64,000 nucleotides of DNA from Cliona cf. orientalis (GCA_963930775.1 OZ005689.1:24674058-24738057); one strand, 5' to 3'; counted from the stretch's first letter, positions 34,960-45,812 are shown. Notes: generated by a model not told the origin, from the letters alone. Numbers and translations are program-made.

Positions 34960-36462
34960 TTATGTTCTGACTTCAGTGTCTACTTCAATGTAGTTCATTC
35001 CCCATGGTTGCATTGAGCGTAGTCTTCTGATCCATAGGGTTTCGAGTGTTTTCAGTCTGGACTCGGCTACCCTTTTTGGGATGTTTTCACCGATGTAGTC
35101 CAGCAGTGTCCATACTAGGTTGTTAATGGAGCATCCACAGTCGTTAAAGTGGTGGCCCGTGTTCCTTTGGATGCCTCGCTTGAAGCTTTTGACCATTGAT
35201 TGTTACTCTCACCATGTTTGTTGTTTGCCCTACATACGCTTTGTGATGGATTTTACATTTGACGACATACACTACGTTTTTTGTCGTGCATGTTAGAGGT
35301 ATCGTGTGTAGGGGTAGTCTGACATTGTATTGTAGCTTTCTGACATGAATAGAATTGGCTACAATAAGTCTTGCATTGGCATATGTTGCATGTTTGACGG
35401 CCGCATTTTTTCATCGGTTTGTTGCTAGGGAATAGGTTGACCACATTAGCAGTAACGCGGGATCTTGGGTCGACTCTGGGTGGCCTTGAGTTCATGAGGG
35501 GCCGGTTTGGTTCGTCACTGGTTACTTTGCTTCTCACTAGGAGGTTCGCCAGTGTTTTGTTTCTCCTTTTGGCAACCATTGGTGTTTCTGTAAAGACTTT
35601 TTTAGGAATTCATCCTGGTCTATTGTTGGCCAGTGTATGTGAAGGATTTCCCTGGCGGCTTCGCAAAGGGGTCCGAATTTTTTGGGTAGGATCGGCAGGG
35701 CCTTGTTGTCCTTGTTTTTGGATGTGGCTAGCACTTCCTCTCTGCGGCTGAATGGGTATTGGTTGATGATTTGTGATAGTTCGGAGGCTTTGTATCCTCT
35801 CTCGATTAATTAGTTGCTTTGTGATGGCCGCAATTGGACCTTAGGTATCTTTGTGTTTCACCTTTTGGGATTGCTGCTTTTACACTATCCGGGTGGTACG
35901 ATGTCTTATGTACGTACAATTGTTTGTTTGTAGGTTTTTGATGTGAGTTTTGGCATCGAGGAGGCCTATTTCGAAGCTAGGGCCTTTGTACACTGTCACA
36001 TCTAGTTCTGTGTTGCTATGTTCGTATGTGAACTTTATTGTGGGGTGTACAGCGTTGATGTTTGTGATGAAGCTGGTTAGCTGTTCTTGTGTGCCCAGCC
36101 ACATGACAAAGATGTCGTCAATGAATCTTGTTTATGTGGGGTTGGCCAATGTTTTGGAGTCTTGGCTCGAGGGTGCCCATGAATAGGTTGGGGCCCTTTT
36201 TGTGCCCATGGCTGTTCTTTGCAGTTGTAGGAAGAATTCCCCGTTGAACTCCATGACATTGTATTTTAAGTACAATGTTTAGCATTTCTGCTAGGAATTC
36301 GATGGGGGGTCGGAGGGGGTCTGGGTCAGTGTCCCTCCTCAGGGCTTCGATGCAGGCTTGTATACCATCTTTGTGAGGTATGTTTGTGTACAGTGATGAG
36401 ACATCAATGCTTACTAAGTATAGGTTATACACCGAGGTGTAGGTAGCTATGGGATTTATCAT
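34960..36462 (-). pseudogene. Penelope-like retroelement remnant (RT plus GIY-YIG)
   Basis: Penelope-like elements encode a reverse transcriptase joined to a GIY-YIG endonuclease. In order on the minus strand are LVSIDVSSLYTNIP (RT motif with catalytic Asp, about 36425), RFIDDIFVMW (active-site DD, about 36110), a linker, the finger-like KCGRQTCNIC (about 35390), KNVVYVVKCKIHHKAYVGQT (GIY-YIG core, about 35270) and RLKTLETLWIRRLRSM with the expected acidic residue (about 35030). Pieces lie in different frames with at least three shifts and a stop, so it is dead. The 5' end is missing: the frame begins beside the hairpin at 36427. Domain order and motifs make the family call firm. Confidence 0.85.
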
Positions 36463-36529
36463 ACCGAGGGCCCGCAGGGCACGAGGTATGATAAAGCACC
36501 ATAGCTACCGTAACCGAGGTGTATAACCG
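36427..36529. repeat. Foldback hairpin at the truncated end of the PLE
   Basis: GTTATACACCGAGGTGTA pairs around to ACCGAGGTGTATAAC, and TAGCTATGG and TATCATACC have matching partners. The core CCGAGGGCCCGCAGGGCACG resembles the cores at 11650 and 20770. Confidence 0.85.
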
Positions 36530-37262
36530 ACTTCTACCATGGTGGACCATGCTTGTTACTGTAGCTAGAGTACCCACGTAGCCGTTTACTTCGCCGTTCA
36601 GGGCCGCCGGTGTCGACGAAGGACGCTAGACCAGGACGAACGGGCGTTCCATACGAACGCGGCCATGATCGAGCGACCGCTATTGTCGCCGACGATTGGA
36701 GCCGTTTCCTTCCTTCAAGCCTCCTGGAATCTGACCTACAGTCAAACGAGCGTGGTATTCGTCGCATACTGTTATGACATCTCTCTGGCCAAGTACAAAA
36801 AAACGACGATTCTTCTTGTAACAATGAACTAGCCACGCGGCTGCTCGAAAAATTGCTGACACGGCATCCAATTACTCCGCCCATTTACCTTCCATGCATG
36901 CGCGCGCGCCCCATTTGCAGGTTGATAAATAAATAACTTGTAGGTTGATAAAATTCTTGTAGCTTTGATAAATATCTTGTAGGTTTGATAAGTGATTTAT
37001 CAACCTCTTTTTGAGCAATCTGATTGGTCAGAATGTTACAACCATGGTAGAAGATACTGTGTTGGGGGACTGGGGTTTGGGTTTTCACACACACACACAC
37101 ACACACACTCCATCCTTAAGCAAAGGTCTGTGATGGAAAAATACTACAAACTATTAATTAGCATTTTGTGAAGAGCGCAACAGTTACAATCTACGATAGC
37201 CTTTTTGAGGGACAGTTGTTTGTCAATCATTAATTCTCATCCTCATGTGCCACGCTATCAGG
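36530..37262. other. Possible MITE 36532-37053 plus microsatellite
   Basis: CTTCTACCATGGT (36532) is inverted as ACCATGGTAGAAG (37041-37053). The interior has three AAT/TTGTAGGTTGATAA-type repeats (36930-37010). A (CA)n run lies at about 37087-37108. Confidence 0.5.
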
Positions 37263-37445
37263 TTGTTGGGCCGTTGCCTAGCAACCAAAGTTTTTATAGG
37301 CAAATTGCCGGCTACCTGAGGGGTGTGGGTGATCATAGGGTAGGCCAATGATGAAAGAGGGTCATTGGCCAACAAACTAGCTACATGCCCTTAATTGGGG
37401 TGCATTTGATGGATCTCATGCACCCCAATTAAGGGTATGTAACTA
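37263..37445 (+). mobile_element. Double-hairpin element, copy 1
   Basis: Starts GTTGTTGGGCCGTTGCCTAG and has CAACCAAAGTTTTTATAGGC. It ends in hairpin 2, with arms CCCTTAATTGGGGTGCA and TGCACCCCAATTAAGGG. Arm variant CCCTTAA differs from most copies, yet pairs. Confidence 0.9.
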
Positions 37446-38067
37446 ACCTGCTTAAGCCTTACATTCTAATAGCTTTCTGTCTGTCTGTATCCATGGTGTG
37501 TCTATTATGAAAGTGGTATTGAGAGAAGGAGAAAGGGAGAGACAGTGAGGCAGTTGACTATCATGTCAAGCATGAATGTAGAGATAAACCTAATTATATG
37601 GTAAAACCGTAAGTAGGTTTGTGTGTGCACATTTAATAAAGGCTCAACACAGATCCTATTGTGATAGCCAATTATGTGTAGGTAAAGTAAGACTATTGCC
37701 TCCGGTCATGATTCAAGGTGAGACAGGAGGGCATGATTTGAGCAGTGCCTAAAATCACTTTAAACCAATGCCATTCCCATATCAGTAGATATTCTATACT
37801 GCCATGTGCCTTGTGTACGCTAGGGAGCACCTGTATTAATTTTGTACATTTATACTCAACAGCCGTTAAGCCAGCGGTCCACTTGTTTCAGATCCACTGC
37901 AGAGTCCACGATTCTGGAGGGGAAACTAGGTTGGGGGGTTGGAAATCCCAGGGCGCCCCACCCTCTTTATGAAACCTGACTATTTGTGTGCTTTTAGATA
38001 CTGCATTTCGTTAACTATTAGCCTTCTGTGTAACAGTGTTGTCATGACAACTTATGGTGAAGGATTT

Positions 38068-38139
<72 letters not shown>

Positions 38140-38310
38140 TTCAGACACTGCTGTGATAACGTTAGGGTGGAGCTGTGCCTGGTAGAATTTGTTGATGATA
38201 TTTGTAAATACATGTTCTAAATTTAGGGCTAAAAAGTGCAAAAAGTATCCCCATCCAATAATACAGCTGCAAGAAGTGACACTCAAATCCACTCCAGATA
38301 TACTATATAT
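37446..38310. other. Non-coding, CT/CA microsatellite
   Basis: A (CT)n tract followed by (CA)n at about 38070-38140 produces artificial long frames on both strands. No exon is seen. Confidence 0.5.
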
Positions 38311-38350
38311 ATAATTGCCGAGCGCCTTAGCGCGAGGCAACTAATCCCGC
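38311..38350 (+). repeat. Inverted partner of the 27850-27900 repeat end
   Basis: ATTGCCGAGCGCCTTAGCGC with GAGGCAACTAATCC matches the reverse complement of 27865-27901. It contains an internal palindrome CGAGCGCCTTAGCGCG. Probably the end of an interspersed element. Confidence 0.7.
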
Positions 38351-38499
38351 ATCGAATCTCGCCCAGCCGTGTATGTATGTATGTATGTCCAAGTCAACAT
38401 GTGCGCATGCGCTGACTGCGCCCAATGTACCATGAATACGAGTCGTTACACGACCACTACCAGACACACAGAGGGCCCCTGTGCTGCATAGCCCGAGTG

Positions 38500-38807
38500 A
38501 TGGCTACGAGCAGCAAGAGAGCGAGAAAGACCAAGAGGAGATTGAATTTCCAGAGAAGAGGTACTTTCCGCTCTAACACTCGGTGCCTGGAGTGCGCACC
38601 ATCTGCATGCTGCTATAATCTGTAATAATTCGCTGTGGTTTCCCAGGCTATAGGAAGCTGAGGCTTCAAACTAATAGGCAACGTGCTTCTCGAAAGCGTG
38701 CAAGTGAAACACAAGAGCAGAGGTGTGTCAATACTAATGGCAGGCTGACTACAAGCTTTAATACGAACTTACAGGCAGCATAGAGACTGCAGAGTTCGAG
38801 ACAGCAG
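38500..38807 (+). CDS. Three-exon basic protein fragment
   Basis: Exons 38500-38560 (MATSSKRARKTKRRLNFQRR), 38647-38722 (YRKLRLQTNRQRASRKRASE, then TQEQR) and 38775-38807 (QHRDCRVRDS). All four splice sites are canonical and phases agree (1, 2, 2). RASETQEQR resembles the Arg-rich RASET repeats seen at the start of some invertebrate Helitron-associated and other proteins, so it may be element-derived. No later exon was joined. Confidence 0.4.
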
Positions 38808-39301
38808 GTAGCCAAGAGACGCATTCGTCAACTCGCTCACTGTGTACTCGCTTTCATCCGCTTCCAGCTTCGCATATGCTTAGACATCTCGATCGAGACA
38901 AACACTATACTACATGTACACAAAAACTTGCACGTGCAATACGGTATGACCTAACCCTAACCACCCATCCCACTGTTGTTAGCCCAGCTACGCATGCGCG
39001 AGGCCCCAATTTAAAGTTCATTGACACAAATATAGGTTACTAGCCTAAGAGAGGAGACAGTTTAGTGATAATACACAAAGAGGCAATGATAATGTGTGAA
39101 CCCTCCCACTGAGCTCATGGACATTCATAGGGGTCAACAGCTGACTTGTTATAGACATGGCCAGATTTGGGACAACCTCCCCTATGACCCCCTCAATTAG
39201 CCATTACCCCCCTAGCCATACCCACACCCATACCCAAACCCCAACCCCCTGGCCCCCTACTAATTTGCTTTCTACTGTATGGATAGACTTGTTATTGTTA
39301 G

Positions 39302-39451
39302 CAATTGTGATGGCAGGCAAATTGGGGACAAGAAGGCCAGTGAAGGTCATCAGGTATCACCACACTGTTCCAGAAAAGAACATACATGCAGTGGCCCAGA
39401 CTAGACAGGTGGCATGTACAAAAGACGTTCTACCCCAATTAATTGATCGAG
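39302..39451 (+). CDS. Candidate exon, unrecognised
   Basis: Acceptor TTGTTAG, donor GAG/GTACAA. It reads MAGKLGTRRPVKVIRYHHTV and then PEKNIHAVAQTRQVACTKDV, with codon use unlike the repeats around it. An upstream low-complexity frame is fused to it in a naive ORF (39157) and is probably intron. No partner exon was found before the TG repeat at 39474. Confidence 0.4.
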
Positions 39452-39477
39452 GTACAAAAGGGTATGTGTGTGAGTGA

Positions 39478-39508
<31 letters not shown>

Positions 39509-39518
39509 GGTATATGTG

Positions 39519-39775
39519 CAGGGGTGTAGCTTAGTTGTGTCCTGGTTGCCCTGAAACCCCCTTGGCACCTAGATTCAGTATCATCACAGCATGATTTAGC
39601 AGCTTGGAACCTAGACTTCTTACTCTTGCATTTTTTCCGCTGCTAAAATCGCCGAGAGACTAGTTACTGTTGCCTTCTTTGATCGAAACGGCGATCGTTA
39701 ATTAGAGGGCGTGGTTGCACAAATTTTCGCGCAACTGTATGGAAACCCCTCTCGAAAATCCTGGCTACGCCCCTG
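39519..39775. mobile_element. MITE with CAGGGGTGTAGC ends
   Basis: CAGGGGTGTAGC is inverted as GCTACGCCCCTG. The inner TTTCGCGCAACTGTATGGAA resembles the 29570 element's GCGCGC interior. Target duplication is unclear because the left flank is a TG repeat. Confidence 0.6.
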
Positions 39776-40286
39776 GTGTGTGTTTTGCGTTTGAAGAAGG
39801 GTTTAAGAGAAGAGAATAGAGTTTGAGAGCAACTTGCCCGCTGCTTCCCCAGAACAGCAGCAACAAAAATTTTTTTTTGGGATATGTTCTTAGCCCAATT
39901 GGCACAGTCCCGCTCCATCCTGTGCTAACCATAGTATTAATTCAGCTCGCGCCTTATTTAAGTAACTAGTAATGTTCAGCTTATAGTTACACATATGCTC
40001 TCTTGGATGACTGGATGCCTGGCCTTGAGAACCAGGAATAGTAGGTTAAAGAATTTTTTTATCCCCGGGGGAACTCTCCCCACCCATCCAGTTGCTCCCA
40101 AAAAGTGGAAATGTTAACATGATGGGCTTCCTATCTAATACATTTCAGTATGTTAGATTACCTGACCTTAAAGTTGACTTGCTGTTCCTAAGACCCCATT
40201 TTGTAGCTATTCAGACAAAGCATCTTCTGGAGGCTCAAAACTTATACAAATATGCATTGCCTGTGGTTAACCTCCTTTAAATAACG
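39776..40286. other. No gene seen
   Basis: Only short frames without motifs; one at 40092-40280 lacks splice support. Confidence 0.35.
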
Positions 40287-40470
40287 TGTGTGTTTGTTGG
40301 TAGTTACCTAGCAACCAAAGTTTTTATATGCAATTTGCCGACTACAGGGGTCATCATAAAGTTGGCCAATGATGAACGGAGGTCAACTACCAACGAACCA
40401 GTTACATGACATTAATTAGGGTGCACTCGACCATGCATCTGTGCACCCCAATTAATGTCATGTAACTACT
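40287..40470 (+). mobile_element. Double-hairpin element, copy 2
   Basis: GTTTGTTGGTAGTTACCTAG to ATGTCATGTAACTACTATG. Hairpin 1 arms are TTTGTTGGTAGTT and AACTACCAACGAA. Hairpin 2 arms (GACATTAATTAGGGTGCAC / GTGCACCCCAATTAATGTC) have one mismatch. Flanked by GTGTGTG on both sides. Confidence 0.9.
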
Positions 40471-40827
40471 ATGTGTGTGTCAGGGTGTGTGAACCTCATT
40501 GTTTATGCTCCTGCTGATGATTGTGCTGTGGATTAGCGTGAATCCCGTGATCTCATTTCGCGAATCCAGTGACATCATTTTGCAACCGGACCTCACTAGC
40601 ATAGCAGCAGGGGAGGTTCGACAGGGTCAAGAGGTCACAATTATCAACTCACGTGTGCCTTTACTTCTGTATGGAAGTCGGGTTCACTGCTGTACCACAA
40701 TTGTTTCGGTACAAAAGTGTCCAGATGGTGTTCTTTGCCATATCTGATACTAGATCGAGCATTGTACCTTCATGAATGATATTCTAGGCTACCATAGGGC
40801 TGACTTTTTTTTGAGCTGTGAGAGTAA

Positions 40828-41255
40828 TAGGCCTTGGCACAATATGCCGGCGTAATTTTGAGCATAATAGCCAACTTGAGCGTAATTGAGCATAATAGCT
40901 AAATATTTGAGCATAATGACAACACATGTGCTGAATGTAATTAATTAAACCCTAGTATTACTCCAACTTCGACACAACCTAGAATTGCAGATTGTTGACA
41001 ATGAGTAAAGTGTCCCTTTAAAATCGAAAAAAAAACAAACGAGTTCAACAGATGCTGACGACGGCTGAAGCCATGAGATATCTAGATCAACTTTCAGTTT
41101 TGCCACATGGTAGATGGTCAAAGGTTACTTCTATGAGCATAATGGTTCAATTTGGGAGCATAATGATTGACACTGGGAAGCATAATGGTAAGAGTTTTAG
41201 AGCATAGGAGAATAGCATAATAGCTCAAATTTTGAGCATAATGTGCCAAGGCCTA
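40828..41255. mobile_element. hAT-like MITE with GAGCATAAT subterminal repeats
   Basis: The ends TAGGCCTTGGCACA are inverted, with GAGAGTAA as a perfect 8-bp target duplication (40820-40827 and 41256-41263). At least nine GAGCATAAT-like motifs lie inside. An adjacent duplicate of the flank at 41337-41383 keeps the site empty, with one GAGAGTAA (41347-41354). Confidence 0.9.
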
Positions 41256-41377
41256 GAGAGTAAGGCAAGCCAAAGAAGTGAGAATGGCTGCATCACAAGA
41301 TCGCCAATTAACGTCTATATACAGTCGGCTGAATTATTTGAGCTGTGAGAGTAAGGCAAGCCGAAGAAGTGAGAATG

Positions 41378-41801
41378 GCTGCATGCGTGCAAGAGGCTAT
41401 TTCCGTGCAGAGGAGGTACGAACACATCACGTGATCCCATAAGCTGCTGTGTTAAAATTTATTCATGGTCTATACTACGTAAAAAGACCTATATAGGTTT
41501 CTTTTTGCTTAACAATTGCACAGCAATCCCGTACCCAACCGTACCCAGAGGAATATATGGGGGATATGTATAATTACTGTGGGCGGGGCTAACCTGCTTG
41601 TACGATATAGTGTTGAGCACCTTTTTACAAACAAAATGAGCACTGTGAGCAAAGTCTGATTTGAAGACTATTGATCACTCCTGGAATTTCCATGTGGTAT
41701 CACCATTTCGAGCCGGATCAGTCTCAAACGCACTTGTACTGGCCTCGTCCCCAGCCACTCCCAGCTTTCCAACGTTGTATGCTGAAATACACTACAAAGC
41801 T
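41378..41801 (+). CDS. Possible small gene, two candidate exons
   Basis: A start-exon candidate at 41378-41416 reads MAACVQEAISVQRR and ends at GTACG. A second candidate, about 41649-41801, contains SPFRAGSVSNALVLASSPAT and ends at GTAAGT. I could not join them in one frame, and another frame of the second exon is also open, so the model is weak. The first exon's 5' flank is duplicated at 40811-41300. Confidence 0.25.
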
Positions 41802-41885
41802 GTAAGTCAAGACAGAAACACTGATTTAGAGGTGGTGGTGTGAAAAAAGAAAGAACTGACGCACTGAGCAGCTCTACTTCGGTAA

Positions 41886-42208
41886 GGCCATACCTATTTG
41901 ATATGTTGTTGCTCGGACATTGACAAAAATTGAACAGGGTCGGTCGGTCGGGAAAATAAAAGTAATTAACGTTGTTGACCACACCCACCTCGGCGGTGAT
42001 CGTCTGAAGTTTCGAGCATGCAACAGGCACTTTCAGCTCAAGCAGCTGTTATTTCACTCGTGCAGCTCAGTGACAGGCTGGACAGAGGACTAAACGCGCA
42101 TGCGCATAATGCATTGACACACCCACTTTTTTTACAAAGGAGAAAAAGACAGGGTCGGTCGGGTCTGGATATCGGATCCGAGCAACAACATATTCAATAG
42201 GTATGGCC
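41886..42208. mobile_element. PIF/Harbinger-type MITE (TAA target site)
   Basis: GGCCATACCTATTTGATATG and its inverse close a 323-bp element flanked by TAA on both sides. The ends match the 9484 element. The interior has inverted ACAGGGTCGGTCGG stretches. Confidence 0.85.
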
Positions 42209-42339
42209 TAAGCCAATCTTCGCGGCAAACGCGCGGACTTCATGGGTGCATTCTTTTGTCACATGACTATTACGTAATCTTCGTACCTCCTCCTCGGCCT
42301 CTGACTTCCGTACGCGTGCAAACCCGTTTGTCCGGCCAC

Positions 42340-42920
42340 GCCATCTTGTTTTGACCGATTTACACAGGTGCAAAAGCTATAAAAGAGGTCGACTCGTGGA
42401 CGCGTTGTCGGTGTACGTACAGTCTGCACGAAGGGGTCAAATTTCTTATTCGCGCGGAAGTGAATCACGTACCCGGAAGTTAATTTACACTATGGGGATT
42501 TTGTATGGGCGAATTCCAACATGGCTGACAGAACAGGCGGTCAATTCGAGTCGACGGTACGTGTCAGCAACGTCGGTGCGAAGGGTTTTGAGCCAAGTAC
42601 TGATTGAAACAACTATATTATGAGCTACACGCAGTCGTTTCAAGAGTTGTCCTGAGGTAGGTTGTGTAAAACAGCTCTCCTGCTGCTGCCACTATCTGCA
42701 GGGATCCTCATTTCAACATATTTCAGAATTTTTGAACATATATTTGCACGCCTGCGATGGACCTAAAACTTGGTACAGGACTTTAGTACCATAATATCTA
42801 CAACATACTTTCTTCAAGAGATACAGGTTGGCCCTAGTTGGGATCTGTGAGGTGCATAAAACCGAAAATTTCCACTATACTCAAGGCCCCCAGTCAGAGC
42901 CTACCCAACGCTGATGGCTG
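42340..42920 (+). repeat. Interspersed repeat, partner of 27960-28480
   Basis: Contains the block order described for 27960-28480, in the opposite orientation. CAGTCTGCACGAAGGG at 42420 recurs inverted at about 28405 and again at about 43468, in the 5' region of the gene at 43624. Confidence 0.8.
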
Positions 42921-43623
42921 GATTAAATGGATGGTCTTAAGATTCTGTCCTAATACTCTACAGTAGAACCAACCCCGTATTCCAATTCCGTACACTTTTC
43001 GAGTGATGGTCTATTTTGTACAACACGTTTGGAGATTTTTGTGTCTGGAGCATTTTCAGAATTTTTGAACATGGTGAAGACAAGCAGCCAATCCTTCAAG
43101 AACACCAGTGTAGATACATTACAACCAGTAGTTTAACATATGTTATAGCTGAATCTTGATTGTTTCTATTTGTAAGAGATTTTTTTGGTATCAAATCTTG
43201 ATTTTTGTAATATGGTGCACTTGGCTCCCTTGACCCCTGCCTGGCCCGCTGACCTTTTTGGCGGTGGCGCTAATATTAATTGTAAAAACGCGCGCAACCG
43301 TATACAATCACGTTCATACAACGTGTGCGCAATATATTATCATGAATGCGCATACGTTTGGCGCTCGCGCAATGCGCTAGCCTTAGGCGCATGCGCCTGG
43401 CAACCAAAGTATTATTAATAAACAACGTACTTCCTGTACAAATAAGAAAGTGTATGGAAAACGTGACCCCTTCGTGCAGACTGGTACATATTCTCTCGTA
43501 CGCCACCTTCTCGATCTCCACATCGGCGTCCGTCAGGCCTCACATCCACCCCTATCCAGCGTCCCTTCCACATCCCGTCATCGAGCACACGTCCATCCCC
43601 ATCCAGTTTACTCTCCACTGGCC

Positions 43624-44631
43624 ATGGCTACGAGAACGTCCACCGAGAGACGGTCGCGCAGGGTGAGCACCTCGCGCTCATTATTGTCCGTACCTGCACT
43701 AGCCGCACCCGAGGTTCGCGAGAGTGAGGTGTATCTTCTGGATCAGGAGGCGGAGGGATCAGCCGCAGCCTCCGACAAAAACAGACAAAGAGAGTTCGGA
43801 CAAGTAATGGGATTGGTGACCACGTCGGTTGTGGTTCCCCTGGACTTTACTGCTATAACGGAGGACGAGGGGAAAGTCATCGCCGATGCTTCACGCCACA
43901 ATTTATTTGAACCTTTAGCGACGGAGGACGTGTGCGATGGCTATTTTACCACCGAAGGTGCCGAGAGAGCGATATCCCAATCGATGAGGGGCGAAACCGT
44001 GACTATGTGCTACTGCCACACGCATCGGTTTCTGAACTCGACGACAGCAACCCGGCTCCAAAAGGAAGACGTGAAGTTACTTATAAGATCCCGGGAACCT
44101 TTAACTGACGATGCCGGAAAACTGTTTGGGATGTCGTTAATTAGACTCATCATGAGTTTTGCCTCGAAAGAAGGTTCTGTGCAATCAGTTTCCATGGGGA
44201 GCGAATGGTCCGTGTCCTTCTGTTTATTACAGGGGGAAAACCGCTCACACTATCGAGGATTCCCAGACTTCATTGTTAGGCGGGATGGAAGTGGTGGAGC
44301 TACCTTTGTTGTAATAGCAGTAGGGGAAGCACAATCGAATGAGAAGGATGCCGTTCTACAGGGGGGCATATACGCTGTCGGGCAACTTCGGAAACGGGAA
44401 AGCAAGGAGCAAGTGGCATGCGTAGCTCTACACAAAAATAAATCGATGAACCTAATGGTTGCCTCCAGAAGTGCGGTCTCTCCCAGAGCTACCATCTCTC
44501 CTAGCACCCACATCGTTGGGCACGTGAGCTACAAGTACGTAGCTGACACTGTTCCTTTGAGCACAAAAGACTTGGGATCCGTAACTTTACTAGCAAATAG
44601 AATGGTGGCTACACTCACTACTATTATGTAA
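43624..44631 (+). CDS. Intronless 335-aa protein with PD-(D/E)XK nuclease-like core
   Basis: This is the longest intact non-transposon frame here. ATG at 43624 sits in a strong context (GCCATGG); the frame extends upstream to 43450, but that part overlaps repeat sequence. The N-terminus (1-55) is basic and Ser-rich. Residues 212-250 read GFPDFIV, then VVIAVGEAQ, then QGGIY: Pro-Asp (214-215), a beta-strand ending Glu235-X-Gln237, and Gln246-XXX-Tyr250. That matches the spacing of the PD-(D/E)XK fold with the QxxxY motif of RecB-like nucleases, with Gln in place of the usual Lys. A Cys/His cluster, CYCHTH, lies at 129-134. The gene has no introns, stops or frameshifts, unlike its neighbours, which suggests recent retroposition, transfer, or a mobile-element origin. 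Function is inferred from the motif only. Confidence 0.75.
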   Translation: MATRTSTERRSRRVSTSRSLLSVPALAAPEVRESEVYLLDQEAEGSAAASDKNRQREFGQVMGLVTTSVVVPLDFTAITEDEGKVIADASRHNLFEPLATEDVCDGYFTTEGAERAISQSMRGETVTMCYCHTHRFLNSTTATRLQKEDVKLLIRSREPLTDDAGKLFGMSLIRLIMSFASKEGSVQSVSMGSEWSVSFCLLQGENRSHYRGFPDFIVRRDGSGGATFVVIAVGEAQSNEKDAVLQGGIYAVGQLRKRESKEQVACVALHKNKSMNLMVASRSAVSPRATISPSTHIVGHVSYKYVADTVPLSTKDLGSVTLLANRMVATLTTIM

Positions 44632-45812
44632 ATGTAAATGTATGAAATGTACATGCTATATCATATGCAATCAAAAAATATTTTTTTTATTTTTAAGTGT
44701 AGAGAAGGAAAGAGAGAGAAAAGGCTGCGAGGGCGTTGAATGCGAAGCTTTTTGGTGCTGGCTAGGTTGAACCCCCTCTGTGCCTGCATGGTGTCTCTGC
44801 TTGCTGCATGTGCAGTACTATCTACTCTGGTTATGTGTGGGTTGATAGTAAGTGCTGTGGTTTAGCTTTTGGTATGTGATTGAAATTGAAGGTGCTAGAT
44901 TGCTTGAGCACCTGTCTGTGCTCTAATTAGAGTAGCTAGTGCTAGTGATTGCCAAGCCAAAAAAGTTATGCTGGGTAGTGACCACTTACCCCAAATATAT
45001 AGCTGTACACATATCAGCATATTGTGGAGGCAATAGCAGTGTTTATATGGTATACTGTATAGTTCACGATATATTTTCGTGAATTTCGTGATTAGCCCCC
45101 CATTCACGAAAACATTTATCACCAAAAAATTATTACGTGCCGCGAAAATTTGGAGCTATACGTTTATAATGATGCACATTTTCTAGATTTCACACATGTA
45201 TATCCGATTTATGAACCTTATTGCACGCCACATAAAAAAAATTTACGTGAAGTCACGTAAAACTGCTACATTCCAGCAGAACAAGAACACATTCAGTGTT
45301 TCTTCGTCGAGAGGGGGCTCAATAGTCGTGAAATTGAAGGGGGGGCGAGGATTATATTGTAGCACTATGCAAGGGTCTTGGAGTGCTCCCTCAGGAAAGT
45401 TTTTGAAATTTATGATCTCTGAAACTGTTTCTGGTGGCTTCCGACACAAGCATAATTATAAAAAGCCTCCACCTCTAATTTAGTGCATGTGCTTTGGTGT
45501 CATCATTTTTGTGAAAGCATCCCAGAAATGTATAGGATTTTGTACGTAACGCCAGAGACTACTTGAACAAATTTGAATTGCCCACGTGCGCCATACTGAC
45601 TCAGATCTGAGCTTTACTTTAGCCCTACTGTATCGGTGCACGTGCCCAGTGCCCCAGATCTGGCCAAGCCAAGCTAATGGCCCCAAAATCACCAGACCCT
45701 TTCCCTCCTTGAGGGTGGGATCTGGTGACTAGACTAGTGTAGAGGAGGGTGGTCGTAATTAACCTTTGGCTAATAAGCCACTAATGAAACCACTAATATA
45801 GGCTCTTTACAG
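44632..45812. other. Non-coding, weak MITE remnants
   Basis: A diverged inverted-repeat remnant (TACTGTATAG to CTATACGTTTA, about 45053-45165) resembles 46317-46478. 45300-45440 shares CTCAGGAAAGTTTTTGAA-type sequence with 8330 and 63340. Confidence 0.45.

Noticed and set aside
36534..36884. 116-codon minus-strand frame
   Set aside because: Lies within an inverted-repeat element, is Arg/Ser-rich without a motif, and begins beside the hairpin.
40499..40747. 82-codon frame with signal-peptide-like start
   Set aside because: No domain, no splice evidence, and its start is adjacent to a MITE; too weak to list as a gene.
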